From the NCBI RefSeq assembly GCF_910596095.1, contig NC_056534.1, positions 9,922,490-9,986,489 of the forward strand: a stretch of 64,000 bases of DNA, written 5' to 3'. Shown one piece after another: positions 1 through 13,200 of the stretch. Each line of letters starts with the position of its first letter. Position 1 is the stretch's first letter. Both the position numbers and the translations under genes were made by a program. The notes under the pieces were generated by a model. The model saw nothing but the letters and a program-made list of their open reading frames with translations. It made no database searches and was not told the DNA's origin. The DNA comes from Thunnus maccoyii. Its lineage: Eukaryota > Chordata > Actinopteri > Scombriformes > Scombridae.

Positions 1-2550
1 TTTTATCAGTGTGTATCAGTACATGACATGAAAAAATACATCAATAATAGACTCTATGATATGAAGACTCTAAAGAGGAGATCATTGAATAACCAAAGAA
101 ATAAAGAAACGGGCTGGACGGCGATTCAGTAAATTTACTTACCCAACTTACTGCCTCCAACACACAAAACATCACCAACTCTTAACGATTATCTAGAGTC
201 CTTGTCTGTTTTCATCTGCGTTTTTTTTGCAATAGTCCAAACTATTTCTTTAAAGACGTTTCTTTCTCTTAGATATTTATTTATTTTCACCCACTCACTC
301 TTTTTCTTCCTTCTGTCCTTGTCTCGGGTTTTTCTAGTCAGTCATTTTTATCATTGTGCGCTGAAATGGACTAATTGCAGTTATTTCTGTACTTCATCAA
401 TAGACGGTGTTGCTTAGAGGGTGGGGGGGGGGAGCGCACGCAGGAGACGGCAAGCCTGTTGGGGGGGGGGATGGGTTAACAAAAGAAAAATTCAATATCT
501 CTTTAAACAATCAGGAACACATACAGTGTATTGTATTTGTATATAGTTCTGACACAGTCTTATACAGCTGCAGGACACGCTTTAGTTTTAAAACGTGTGT
601 ACTACAATTGGACTTTATGTAAGTGCTTCATGTTGTGTATATTTTACTACTATGACAAGTTTCCTGGCTTTGTTCATTGTGTGTGTATGAATGTGAGCAC
701 ACGACTAATTGTATTCGCAGTCTTATTTTCAAATCCCCAGTTGGCGGCTTCCAGGCATTGTGACACTCATTTCCCTCTCATTCTCAGGTTCAGGTCTGTG
801 CATTGTCTGTTGTACCCAGACACTCCTTGGTGCCCGAGCCCCCATCGACTTTAACACCCATCCAGAGACGGCAGACGGAGGGGAGGGGAGAGGAGGGGGG
901 GAGGAGACGGTCTGATAGAGGAGAGCAAGTACATGTCTGACTAGACTTGATTTTCTCTGATGGGAGAGGAAATCATTGCAGAAAAAAAAAGAGTAAATAA
1001 AGAGGAGTCCCACTGCTACTCTCCTCCCACTCCAACGCTGAAGAATCTCTGAAACATTTGGACACTTTCCTCATGTTCAACTAGCAGTCGGACTATTGGC
1101 AAGGAATACCATTTTATTTGTTTGACACGTGACCTCTGACCCTTTGAACTGTTGCTGGGTGTCAAAAAGGCCACAAAACTACAACAAAAGAAGACTAAAA
1201 GTCAAAATTCTTGGATGGATGTAAAATAGAGAGACAACTTTGCTTCGCTGTGGGGCAAGAACTTTTAAATTTTTTGGCCTGAGGGTAGTGCCGGAGGAAA
1301 ACGTAAGTGTTACCGAAATCAAAAGGACTTAATCAGAAGTGATTTTCAGATGGTTGGAAAACGTATTAGGGGGCCCGTGTCCAATTATCTCTGCAACTTT
1401 CTGACAAAGACAAACATTCAAGTTCTCTCTCTTGTTCTCCTTTTTCATTCTTAACACTATGAAAGCCTTCGAGGAGAGACCGTCTGAAAGAGTGCACCAT
1501 TATCCACAGTTTCAAACGATTATCGTGTCTTTGTCTTTCTATGATGCCAGGCTTTTCACCCAGCCTTCCGAGTTCTTTTTGATCATGATCCGGCTCTTAT
1601 CCTCTGTGCGGTGGCCATTTTAGGACATTTCCGCTCTAAATGTAGGAATGAGCCTGTCAGACCCGCCTCATCTTTCTTCCATCTAAGCTCAAAATCCTTC
1701 AGCTTCAGTGGTCCTTCGTCAGTTTCAGCTCTCATTTGTTATATTTAGTAGGTCTCTGGTTCTAGCTGTGCTTTGGGCTTTTGGGGCTAGCGTGTAATGT
1801 TGAGGCGTAAAAGGGTAATACTGGTTTATTACGTCTTGTTTCTTACTTTCATATGTTTGGCCTTTATTTTTATCAGTTATGATAACATTGAACTCGATCT
1901 GGGAACCAGCAACAAAAACATTTGACAGGGCAAGAAACACAAGATGATAAGACACTTTGTGAACAAGCCAACAGTTAACTCACATTATCTAAAATACTTT
2001 ATTTGGTTGTGAAACTGAAAGTGAACACACATGAAATGTTGTAAATAATCCCTCACTGGACAAGAAAACTGTTGCACACAACTACGGTAAGAATGTGAGA
2101 TCTTAGCAATTAACTCGGTGAGAACATGTTAGATGCAGAATGTTATTATTAAGGAGCAAAATTATGGCCCAAATTATGAAAATAAGATAATAATCAACCA
2201 GAATTATCCTTAATTAACTTCAGTGGAATTTTTTTAGATGAAGATTGATATCCTCGCACATTTCCTCTCTTCTCACTCCACTTCTTCAGCTGTAAAAGAT
2301 CATTTGTCTGAATGTTTGTGAATATTTGACTTGGTTTTCTGACCCTGCGCCCCTAGAAATGCAGAAGAAAGGATCATTCATTCACCGATTTATTTTCTTT
2401 TTAAGATAAAGCAAGAGCTGAGGACTCTGAAAGTAATCCAGACTCCATATCTGAAGTTCTATCTCATCAATGTTCAGTATTATCCTCTCTCTGAAGCATA
2501 TTATCACGACTGAGCGCTTTTATTTGTGCTGTTTGCAATTCATCATATGA

Positions 2551-3014
2551 TAAAAAAGGAATAGTTTGGGACATACTCTTGTTCAGTACTATTGCCAAGA
2601 GTCAGATAATTAATTTGATACAACTTATTTTTAAGTCTGTGATAAATATGAAGGTTCAGCCAGCAGCCAGTTAGACAGCCGTAAAGACCGGAAACAGCTA
2701 GCTAGCTCCGTCCAAAATAACCCCTGTAAGACCCCAAATTATAATTTTTACACTTCGGTTGTGTGTACAAATTAAACAAACAAGATATAAAATGTTAATT
2801 AGTAAGGTTTAGAGTTGCTGGTAGGTGAATTTTGTTATTTTAGACGGAGCCAGGCTAGCTGTTTCCCCCAATTTCCAGTCTTTGTGCTAAGCTAAGCTAA
2901 CCGGCTGCTTGCAACAGCTTATATATTTATCAGACAGTCATGAGAGTGGACTCTATCTTCTCATCTAACTTTCTGTATGAAAACAAACCCCAAAATGTCA
3001 AACTATATTTTTAA
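2551..3014. mobile_element. Foldback MITE, TTAA-flanked (family 1, copy 1)
   Basis: The two halves are inverted copies of each other. The left arm holds a form of AGCCAGTTAGACAGC...CCGGAAACAGCTAGC; the right arm holds GCTAGCTGTTTCCCCC...TGCTAAGCTAAGCTAACCGG. The right end abuts TTAA. A second copy lies at 60331-60888. No transposase is encoded, so it is non-autonomous; the TTAA flank suggests mobilisation by a piggyBac-type enzyme. Confidence 0.75.
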
Positions 3015-4329
3015 GAACTCTCTATGGACTAACGTCATATCCCAAACTCATCCAGTGAGGTCTCTGTTACAAAATATTCTTCACAAGTGGTGGACATCAT
3101 CTGTCTTTGTCCATTTTAAATGTGTGGATTATGATTATTAATGATGTTAGACTGCTTTTAAAATGCAGTCTAACAAAGATATCCCCTTTGAGGTTTTATT
3201 GAGAAATGACTCATGTTGGGTCGTCTTCTATTCTGTGCATTGAAAGCAACAACGGTGCCGCGATTTAATGAAAGTTATTAAGTTAAATTCTGTCCCTTTT
3301 TTTTGAATGAATGTATATGATGAACTGTTGCTTCTAAAGCAGGCGTGCTCTCTCCAGTATCTGGACTGTATGTAGAGATTATGGTCGAAGTTAATAAAAA
3401 CAGTGTTTGAACAAATATTTAAATGTGTTTGTGTGAGATTGTGTGCTGTGATGATAGCTTGGGGGATTTTAAATGAGGTTGTGAGGGACACCGTTCCAAC
3501 CTTTCACCTCTGACCTTGTTTATGAGCGGTTGGGTTCCTGTCTGAAGACCCCTCCTCTGTACCCGTAAGCCCACAGAATTCCACCGCCCACACACAAATA
3601 CACACACACTGAAACAACAGCAGTCCTCTTATCTGATCAAGCCATACACAAAGCCCTGGAGAGATAAAGGCAGAACCGAAAGATTAGCACAAACTGTGTT
3701 TATCTGTGTGTTTTGTGTGTGTATGTGTGTATGTGTGTGTGTGTGTGTGTCATGGCCTCTCTCCCACTGTGATCTCAGAGATGTCAGGCTGTGTGGACCA
3801 CGGGGAGCACTTAAACTAGCAGTTACATAGTAGTGAATTAGTTATGCTATTGAGATTCAAAATGCTACTGACAGCGACACCTGCTGGCTGCATGTGTTAC
3901 TGCAAAAAGTGAAAACAACTATATTACAAGATTGGTTAAAGTTCCCCTTCAAACATGTTTTTTTAAGATACTCTGCTTTGAATAATCATTTTTGTCTGAT
4001 ATGGTTTTTCCACAAAAACGTTCAGATACCTCGTTAGAATCCTTGCAATTAAATCTACTTCTTCTCTCTCATTGAAAAATCCAGGATCTATAAATATACA
4101 AATATTTTTCATTTTAAAAGTTTCTTACTTCACTGAAAAGTCTATTCTCAGTGTACGGACCACGATCGGCTCCAAACCTCTCGTGATGTCACAAATCATG
4201 CTTGTAGGCACAGTGAAGCTCAAACATCCGACTTAAACATTAAAGTCCCCTTCCACCTTTTTCAAAAACAAACCTTTGAGCAGACGGGAGCTTTAAGTAT
4301 AAGGAGTGAACTGCTGCTCGTCCCTACAC

Positions 4330-4400
4330 ATTCATTTAATCTCTATAATAATAATAAATAAGCTTTTTTATGAAGCGCTTTACATTGAAAAGTCAAGATA
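4330..4400 (-). mobile_element. L2-type LINE/SINE tail fragment
   Basis: On the minus strand it reads TCAATGTAAAGCGCTTCATA followed by a (TTA)n-type tail, the usual end of an L2-clade element. The rest of the element is degenerate or missing. Confidence 0.4.
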
Positions 4401-7400
4401 AAACAATTCAACAGAATATAATTGAATCATTAAAGTACTATTGAAAGCCACTAAAGTGCAGAGAATTGATAAAATACACAACAGTAAAATAATCAAATAG
4501 AACAGATAAAACATACTAAAGTAAAACAAACAATGACTTTAGTAAATGATGCTCATTCAACAAAAGTCTTTCAAACCTTTTCTTAATAGGTCAGAAATCT
4601 GTTATGTTTGGACTGTGAAAACATCAAATAAATCCAGGAATTTATTGTTCGATCCCAACAAATTTTGATATTTTGTACTTTAAAAATACATCAGAATTTC
4701 ACATAAAACAAACCAAAAGCTGAGGAGAAATGTTCCAACCAGCAAATACTTGACTTTGATTTCCATATTTCCATTTGTTTTCTTTTTTTTTAACTTTCAA
4801 CAAGAAAGCGTCACAATTCCAGATTAAATTGGTCAAAGCATTCTTCTAATTATGACTCATACATTGTTTAGCCACTAACCTCTTTTTCTTAATTTGTTTC
4901 AAAACTGGGTTATCGTCACTATAAATAGCATGACAGGCATGATTACCTCAAGGAAAAGCTTTGTATGCTGACTCATAAAGCATCAGAAATCCTGCTTAGA
5001 AGAATCTGAAGAGCTGCTGTAGCTGAACATCTTTTTTTTTTAATGAGCCCATTTGCTCTCCAGACAGCTGCTGTGATGGAGGCATGTTTGAGTCATATAC
5101 ATTTTGGTCTCTGTTGCCTTTAAACAGCACGATGGGCGCGGTGCATCATGAACAGATGAAGTGGTTTTGACAGCTGTGTCAAAGAATAAATTCCAACATA
5201 TTATTACACTAATATGTCGCAAAATTAGCTCTCTTGCAAAAGCGTGTGACTTTTCTTGCAGTTGAGAGAGAGCACACCAGTAATAATACATGCAATAGGC
5301 CTACATATCTGAAAGTAGACAGTATGATGTTAGTGGACGGTCTGCAAAAACTTAAATCTTAATATGACTGTACAGCTTCCAGATTTGAGGCCCCGCTCTG
5401 TTTCACAAATAGACCAGAAATGTCATATAACGTTACAGATTCAGCGTTCACTTCTGTGTTGTTGGATGTCAGATGTTGTTGGCCGGATCATCAGATATTC
5501 GACAACTATTTTCCGACACCACATCTATGTGATTGTTGTCTAGCAGGGGAAATATGAATATAATGTTGGCAGAAACCTGCACCACCTGGATTCTCTTATT
5601 CATTCCTGATCAGATCCAGTGCTACTGCACACACATAAAATCTGAAACATTCTTGTCAGATTATAGAAGAAGGTTGGATGTAGATCTTAGTTCTTGGATG
5701 ATGTACCTGCACCGTAAGACCACTAGATGGTGATAACAAACGCTTGAAATGTGTAGTCCACTGTGGGTTGAAGGGATAATGTGAATTCCAGTGTCACATC
5801 TCCAATTCTAAGAGCTTAAACTGCCTCACCGAGTGACTAACAGTACTTCATAAAGAGAAAACATGTTCTTATGGAGAACATAGATAAAAATGAGCTGTTT
5901 CAGGTATGTTTGATGTTTGACTATAACTGAATTTCTTTCTATGAAGAAAGAACGTAACTTGAATGGGTCTCTGTTGGACTTTTCTTTTTATAATTAAAAT
6001 ATAATATTCAAACTATGTAAAAGAAAAACAATAAATGGACAAAACAAATGTTTCAGAGTTTGGAACGAGCTATTTCAACGTGTAATTTATACTGTATTTG
6101 GTGGATTACTTTTACCTCTTCTACAAAGTTAAGAATTCTGTTATAGCTGCTGTAAATAAACTATGAGCGTGTAGCAGAAACATGTCATTTAGATTTCCCA
6201 ACATGATACTTTACATCCAACAGTTGCAGTAAAACAAATGGAAGAAATTCTAAAACATCACATTGAATGCACTTGTCATATCAGGTTAATTTAAGATTAA
6301 CGGAGGTATCTCATCATTTCATCATCATAAATAAATCTCATTCTATACGATTGATCATGTATAGGTATCGAACGGCATTATTGAAGGGATGAAAGTTTGA
6401 AATAATAATCTCATCAATAATACAAATGATGGAAGCTGAGCTGAGTGTGTTAAGTAAACAAGATCTTTCAAAACTTCTTGTGTTCAGTTTTCCGAGCTAA
6501 GATGTTGCAGACCAGACAGATTCTGCTATTGTTTTATAATCTATCGAGTGACACAAAGTATTAGTATTAGTGTGTATTTCCTTGGACATTTGGATGCACT
6601 AAGCTCTGATAAGACGCTGCCAGTTACGTCACAGAGAAGATTAAGAGGAAACAGACACCCTTCTGTTCATTCATTTACACTATAAAAGAAGCCACAGTCT
6701 TGATCAGTACGTTAAAGTTACTTTAATTTCTTTTTTTAAAACATTTATTCCAGGCTGAATTATATCATTACCACAGTTTTGACATGTACATCATTAATAT
6801 TTTAGTTAAACCATCAGAAAATAAAAACAGCCATAGAAAACATTGCTTTTCTGTCACATCTGGACAGAGTTGTATTTGAAATCCTGTTAAAATACCACAC
6901 ATACATACGAGTGTTACTCACTCTTAATCGTGAGCTCTTTTTCCCATCGAGTCATACCGCTACAGGTTGGTTAAATCCCAGAAAAAAGCATCACACAGGA
7001 ATTCAAATACAGCTATACGTCAGGTGTGCAGACTACACTGGAATAGTTTTATTAAAACATTGCAAGACAGAGAGTCATTCACCATTAATAAGAGAGGAAA
7101 AACGCTGCTCTTGCCTTTATTCTCCTACAAAACAGCTAGCTATTATTTTTATCTTTAAAGTTTGATTTTTACAAGACAGAGAAAAAATTAAAAAAAAAAC
7201 ATATGAAGTCGTGATATGAAGAGTGTTGTAAGAGTTTAAAAACATTATGAAAGGCCATTAATCAGTGACTAGACCCACAGATCTTAACATCATTTGCATC
7301 ATTGGTGCAAAAAAACACTTTAAAGTACAAGACCATAGGTAGCATTGTTACCATAACATGGGCATCTCTTTCTAATAAAATCACACATGTAAGATTGTCT

Positions 7401-7709
7401 CGCTAATACGAGAAGTGGTCATTGATTAATAAAATATTAAAATGCTGTACAGGAACGGTGTTTGAGAGGTGTTTGGATGTTAGGGCTCTGCTCGCTCGTC
7501 TAATGACTAGATCCCAAATTCCTCAGAAATGCAGTTACTACCTACTACATCACCCATAATGCAAATGGTTATCAGTGTGATGTCACAGCTGTGGGAGGGC
7601 GTGCAGTTACTACAGATCTATATGTGAATGTAAACAGGACAAAAGTAGGGTAAGATGGGTTCTATAAGCAACTGTGGTGTGTATTGAATGTGTGTGTGTG
7701 TCTGTACAG

Positions 7710-7719
7710 CATGTATGTA

Positions 7720-7760
<41 letters not shown>
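7710..7760. repeat. (ATGT)n/(GT)n microsatellite
   Basis: A short ATGT run followed by about 18 GT units, in the region downstream of the ttyh3 stop codon. Confidence 0.95.
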
Positions 7761-7763
<3 letters not shown>

Positions 7764-9170
7764 AGGGCATGCGAGGCGTCTGCGTAGAAATGACTCAGGC
7801 TAGATAAGCTGGCCCTTACTTGCTGCCAGTCAGACACACCGATCACTGTACTTACACACAGTAACACTGAGAGATAGAGCGATAGCCAATCACGCTGCAG
7901 TGATGTCACACACACACACGGGTTCACGAATACAGTTTTTATACACTGTACACAGTCTTGGAGCAGGAGAAACAACCACTGGCAGTGTCCCAGGCAGTGT
8001 GTTTTTACTTCTCGTTCTTACAAAGTCACCTCAAAGAGAATTTGTGCTTGTGGGTTAAAAAAGAAAAAAAAAAAAAAAAAAAGGACCGGCTACCGGTTGG
8101 CTAAAAGGTCGATTCCAACGTCACCAGTTGACAAAATGAAAGGAAAAAAAACGTTAACAACAGTATAGAAGCAGAAACAAAATACTACAAGTTTGTCACA
8201 GTATCACATCCCGAATGTCAGCTTATGGTAAAACATAAAAAAAAACACCCACTGTCCTTTTATTCAGTAACACTTTTATGTAACATTTTTTATCAGGGAC
8301 ATGATATTTCAGGTTTCAGGACACAACTTCCTGTTTTTTTTTTTTGTTTTGTTGTTTTTTTTTTTTTACTGCTTTTTATATTCCTAATCACATCCCTGAA
8401 TGAAAACAAAACATTAAAGTAAGAATAAAGTTTCCATCAATCCTCTAGTCCTGATCGTCTTCTAGACTGGCTTACATAGCACCTGGGAAACGTTTTGTCG
8501 TAATTTATTCCATTTCTGTCCATCGCTCGCCTTTTCAAGTGTTTTTCCCGTTCTCTTTATTATTTACAGCTGGAGGGAAAACATTCCATGAGTTTCTTTT
8601 TTTTTTTTCCCTTTTTTTGAGACATGTGGAGGCAGTAGGAGAAGAGGACAGAAATCAGGCATCCCTCATTATTCAGAGTTTTTTGGCACAGGTTGAGCCT
8701 CCTTATGTTCCTTGACTCTCGCTCCCGATTCCCGAAATTCAAAACAGTTATTCCAACGACAGGATTCCTGGCTCATATTAAAAATGCGTTAATCGACGCG
8801 CGTGTGCACATGAACGAACATGTAGAGGAGACGTGGACGCGCTTTTTTTTCGAGCTCACGATTCAAGTTATAAGTCTTAGTTAAGACGACGATGTTAAGC
8901 TAAAGAGAGAATGTGGATGTGGTGGCACAGTTTCTATCTAAACATGGCTTTCTGATTCACTGGCTTTATTATCTATACAGATGTGTGTTCGGTTAGACTA
9001 TCCGCCTATTTGTGTGTGTGTGTGTGTGTGTTTGTGTGTGTACGTATGAGAGATACAGCAAAAGTTTCCATGATAAACACGCAGCACACCACATTACCAG
9101 TAATGATTCAACAGTCTATTTTTCATGAACTCAGAGTAAAGCACACGTTTACTATTTACAGCTCTGTACA

Positions 9171-9236
9171 GTGTGTGTGTGTGTGTATGCGTGTGTGTAT
9201 GTGTGTGTGTGTGTGTGTGTGTGTATGCGTGTGTAT
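9171..9236. repeat. Interrupted (GT)n microsatellite, about 530 bp past the ttyh3 stop
   Basis: GT repeats broken by ATGC and ATGT. In the ttyh3 transcript it would read as AC repeats in the probable 3' UTR. Confidence 0.9.
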
Positions 9237-9763
9237 TCTGAATGTTAAAGTGTCAGGGGGTTGAGTGGTGTGAGTGGGCGTAGCTGTAGCTGCCTCCACT
9301 GGACGGCGGTGTACGGATCCCAGTGGAGGAGGAGAGATTTAAAGAGTAGAAGAAGAAGAAACTGAAGTCCAAGCCAAGGCGCTTTAGTTGCTGTGCATTG
9401 TTGTGTGTGTGTTGGGCTGATCTGAGCAGCTCTGGGTGTGTGTCCACGAAGAAGAAGAGGAGGAAAAATAGTGACCAAGTGTGACGGCCTTCGGCTTTTT
9501 GAATTTTTTTTTTTTTGTGTGTTGAGACGGAGGAGTTGACTGTAAAAGTGCTGTCCTTTGTTGAGGTGCTTGGTTGATGAGTTCTGGCTTTCTGTTGTGT
9601 TTCTGGTGAACCGGTGTTGATGAAATTCAGCAGACCTTGACAAACTGGGGTCCTGTTGGTGCTTAAAGCTCTAGTGAGCACTGGATTTGGGTGTTGTTGT
9701 TGTTGTTGGCTGTGAGAACTGGATTCAGGCAGTACAGGGGCGGACTGGTGCGGTTCTGGTCTC

Positions 9764-10144
9764 TTAATGGACTGAGGACTGTGGTCGGGCAGTGGGGTGA
9801 GGCCGGCTAGCCGGGTCCAGCTGGTCGTTGGGAACTGAGCGTCGGTTCTGGTCCGGTCGGTTGGTGGCCAGGTACTTCGCTCTCATACTGGAGGTGTACT
9901 GAAGAGACGGAAGACAATGAGGAACGAAGGAAGGAGGAAGCGTGGAGAAAGAGTGGAGAGAGGCGGGGTGAAGAGACAAATATGTTGGGAAAGGAAACAA
10001 ACGATGAGAAGCAGGAGTGAAAGACAGAAACAGGAAAAAGACAAGAAGAAAGAGGAAAAATATGTATTTACACTGAAGAAGTAGAGTAGGAAAAGTCTCA
10101 GTTAAATAATGTACATTAGATCAAGAAAAGTGAATGTTTGTGAC

Positions 10145-10203
<59 letters not shown>

Positions 10204-13200
10204 CGTGTGAAGCAAACACAAACAGACAAAGTTACAGCAGAAACACTTGGACCAGTCATTTGGACAGCCGGGGGTTTGATTACAACAGTCATTATATAAC
10301 AGTTGATTAGGTCTGGATGATGTTATTGTAAATTAGAAGATGTGGTTCTTTTTGTCAGTGGTTTGTAGTTAGTGCTCTAGTTCTGATGTACAGTAGTAGG
10401 TTAGCCTGGTATGAGTTAGTCGTCTCTTACGAGCAGCTAGCTAGTTATAGTTGGAGGCCTCTGGTTTTCCCCGTCGCTGCAGACGACAGGCGAGCGCTCT
10501 GGCACAGGAATGGCGGCCGGGGTCGGCAGCCCTGGCTACGAATGATGGATTGTTGCCGTTTTTTGCTGGTTGCTACGGTTAAGCAGTGGAGATAGGAAAC
10601 GTGTGCTCCTGTGGGTGGCTGTTTAATGGTGAAGGGTGAGGGGGGGCACAGAAACAGAGGACACATACACCTCGACCAGAAGATGCACACATAGACACAC
10701 TGTGGGAGTGGGGAGGAAGGGGGGAGGGGGGAGGGGGAGCAAGAACTTTAGAGGTTTGGGCTTTTCTCGTCAAAAAAATGATTGACTGCAGGGTACGGCC
10801 AGGTGACATGGAGCAAGGAATGCATTTTATAAGTTGTGCATAGGTGATAATGTTAGATTTGTTGATTTAATTTTGTCACTCCACAGTATTGTAGCCCCAA
10901 ATGTATACAGTTGATACTGCATGGAACAACATCCACAACTACAGGCCCAGCAGCCGGAATAGTCAACCTGTTTGTGGCAAACACTATGTGCCACACAGTT
11001 AAAACAAGAGGTGCAATACAGACTGACAGAATTATGTCTTGTGTATTTGAAGAAAAAAGCTTGTTGAACTACAATCCTAAATATTAAAAAAAGAATCCAA
11101 GTGTTTAAGGTTCTCTCACAATGTCTCTCAAAAGCAAGAATCTGCTGTTATGTAGTTTGCAAGTTCTCCTCACACGGCACTAATAGCCACAGTGAAACCG
11201 ACCAGACTTTTTTACATCAGAAATAGAGAACAACTCTGTGTCTAACGTGTATTAGACTGATCCAACAATCACATTTATCGAAAGAGTCAAGCCTCGTTTG
11301 ATGCGAGTGCGAATCCTACCAACAACAGGCTTCTTTTAAAACTTCCCAGGCTGCCAAAATGACCTTCATAAAAGGCGATCCATGATCACGGTCTACGTTG
11401 AGCAGAGGACACTTGCAGTGGTGTAGGGATAGGGGACTACCTTCCAATAACCACACTAGCATGGTATAAACATAACATGAAGAGTCAATTTATTCACACC
11501 ATCACTTTTAAAATAATAATGCCATCTCTGCAGGCTCTGTTCTTCAGTTTTGAATATTTCCCAGCAGCGCTATGGGTATTGGAAGATAGTGGAGGGAGAG
11601 TGTGTTCTAGAAAGTGTGCACTTACAGAGGGTGGAGGGGACTCCCTGCCAATCAGGGGGGTGTTCTCACACCGAGGGTTCTGAAAGTTTGCGTTCTGGCT
11701 CCTGCATTATAGAATAAGAGGTTACTGCATGTGGTCACCCTGCCGCTGGTGCTGAGACCACAGTTGTTGAGTTGATCTTTGGTCTGCTCATGATAACAAC
11801 TTAATGACTCTGACAAATGGCCTCTAACAAATGGCCTCAGTGATAATTACAAACCAGGGACTTAAGCTTGGTACCATAAAGCCAGGAGTTAAAGACCTCT
11901 GCTAGTCCAACATAGTCAATGTTTTTTTCTTAACAACGCACAAGGGAAAAACATTTAGTCTTACAATGGGTCACTGACTCAGTGAAGTAGTATGTTTATC
12001 AGGGTGGAGACCCAGAGAAAACTGGCTTACAGCAAATATTTAAAAAGGTGTAGCAACATTTCAACTATTAAAGGATTCAAAAAGAAAACTTTAAAACATA
12101 AAATATTAACTCATTAAGCTTCAAATGCTCCCTAGAAGCACAATTCACTAGGAAGCCAAAAAAAGGATATTTCTTTTATCTCCTAAACCTTAGGTAGATA
12201 TTAAAAACTGAAGAAACATTGTTCAACGTGGTATTAATAGAAAGAGACACTGATGTATAGAAGAACATTATAGTTCTGGCACGGAAAATAAGTACCTGAA
12301 ACTACTCAAATGTATTTTACCCTTAAACAAAACACACATTCTTCAATATTCAGTATTCCATGGTCTGTTTCAGTTGAAAATAAATGTAAGATCTTTATAG
12401 TTAAAGGACTGGTAAGTGCTTTTACATGTTTTGGCCCATCAACTGTAAATGTATAGTTTACATTACTGCCAAAACATTTTCAAAAGCATTGGCCTATAGT
12501 AAGTGATTGAATAGATTTCGTGTACTTGGTTTCCATTAATTTAATGCAACCTGCAGAGATTTGACACCTGCTTGATGTTGGTAAGTCATGACAGTTGACA
12601 TTTTGTCTCCATGTTTTGGTAAAGAAACCGTATTTTTACATGGTAATAAAATTGCAAGTGGAGATCGTTATGGAAACTCTTCCTTCTTAGTGCATTCAAG
12701 GAAGCTTCAACAATGAAATGATGACTTTTTGGACATAAAAAGTAAATATGACCAGATGTTCATTGTAGGGATTATGTATCTCAAGCTGGTGTCACGTCTC
12801 TACAGCTTGATTTTCATACAATTTTGGTATGGACCAATCTGTAAATCAGTTATTTAGGAGGTAATAAATCCCTCTAAAAGCCTATGGGATGCTTTGGAGT
12901 ATAGTCATCAGCATTGTTAAGCATATGTGATATGTATGTCACTGGCCCAAAACATGCAAAACCCCAGACCTTTAATGGTTTAGAAAACTTGAAATGTTGC
13001 ATGACTTTCACAATGACGGTGCTGTCTGTTTTCTTACTGCTGCAGCAAACAGCTCACCTCTAAAACAGTTGCAAGCAGTAGCAGACTGGAGATAAAACCT
13101 GTATTTCTCTTCTATATTTTCATTGTATTCAGAGCAAGCAATTGTGGAAAGCTGTAATATGTAGCAAGCAGTGTGAAATTATAAATTTGTGCTATGGCGA

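Larger units (their letters stand above)
1..6700. other. Gene-free stretch with scattered repeats
   Basis: I see no exon with family-like protein sequence, no paired splice sites and no RNA gene. The open frames are short and low-complexity. Apart from the foldback MITE at 2551-3014 and the L2-type tail at 4330-4400, the sequence is ordinary AT-rich DNA with G runs at 421-431 and 461-470 and a (GT)n tract near 3716-3750. The stretch 3937-4290 has a MITE-like look, with TTAAAGTTCCCCTTC and TTAAAGTCCCCTTCC about 300 bp apart, but its ends could not be fixed. Confidence 0.6.
6740..9763 (-). other. Likely ttyh3 3' UTR and downstream sequence
   Basis: No coding exon is seen below the ttyh3 stop codon. 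Minus-strand AATAAA signals are candidates for the transcript end at 8970-8965, 8561-8556, about 7117-7112 and about 6750-6745, and I cannot choose among them. The stretch holds (GT)n tracts at 7724-7760 and 9171-9236 and several A/T runs. Human TTYH3 also has a long 3' UTR, so an end between 6.7 and 9 kb is plausible. The open frames here are low-complexity translations. Confidence 0.35.

Noticed and set aside
7610..7975. 121-codon minus-strand frame with HTHTHT repeats
   Set aside because: Most of it is translation of the (GT)n tract, and no family match is seen.
9245..9681. Two overlapping minus-strand frames of 132 and 142 codons downstream of the ttyh3 stop
   Set aside because: Low-complexity Phe/Leu- and Thr-rich translation of the likely 3' UTR, with no splice or family support.
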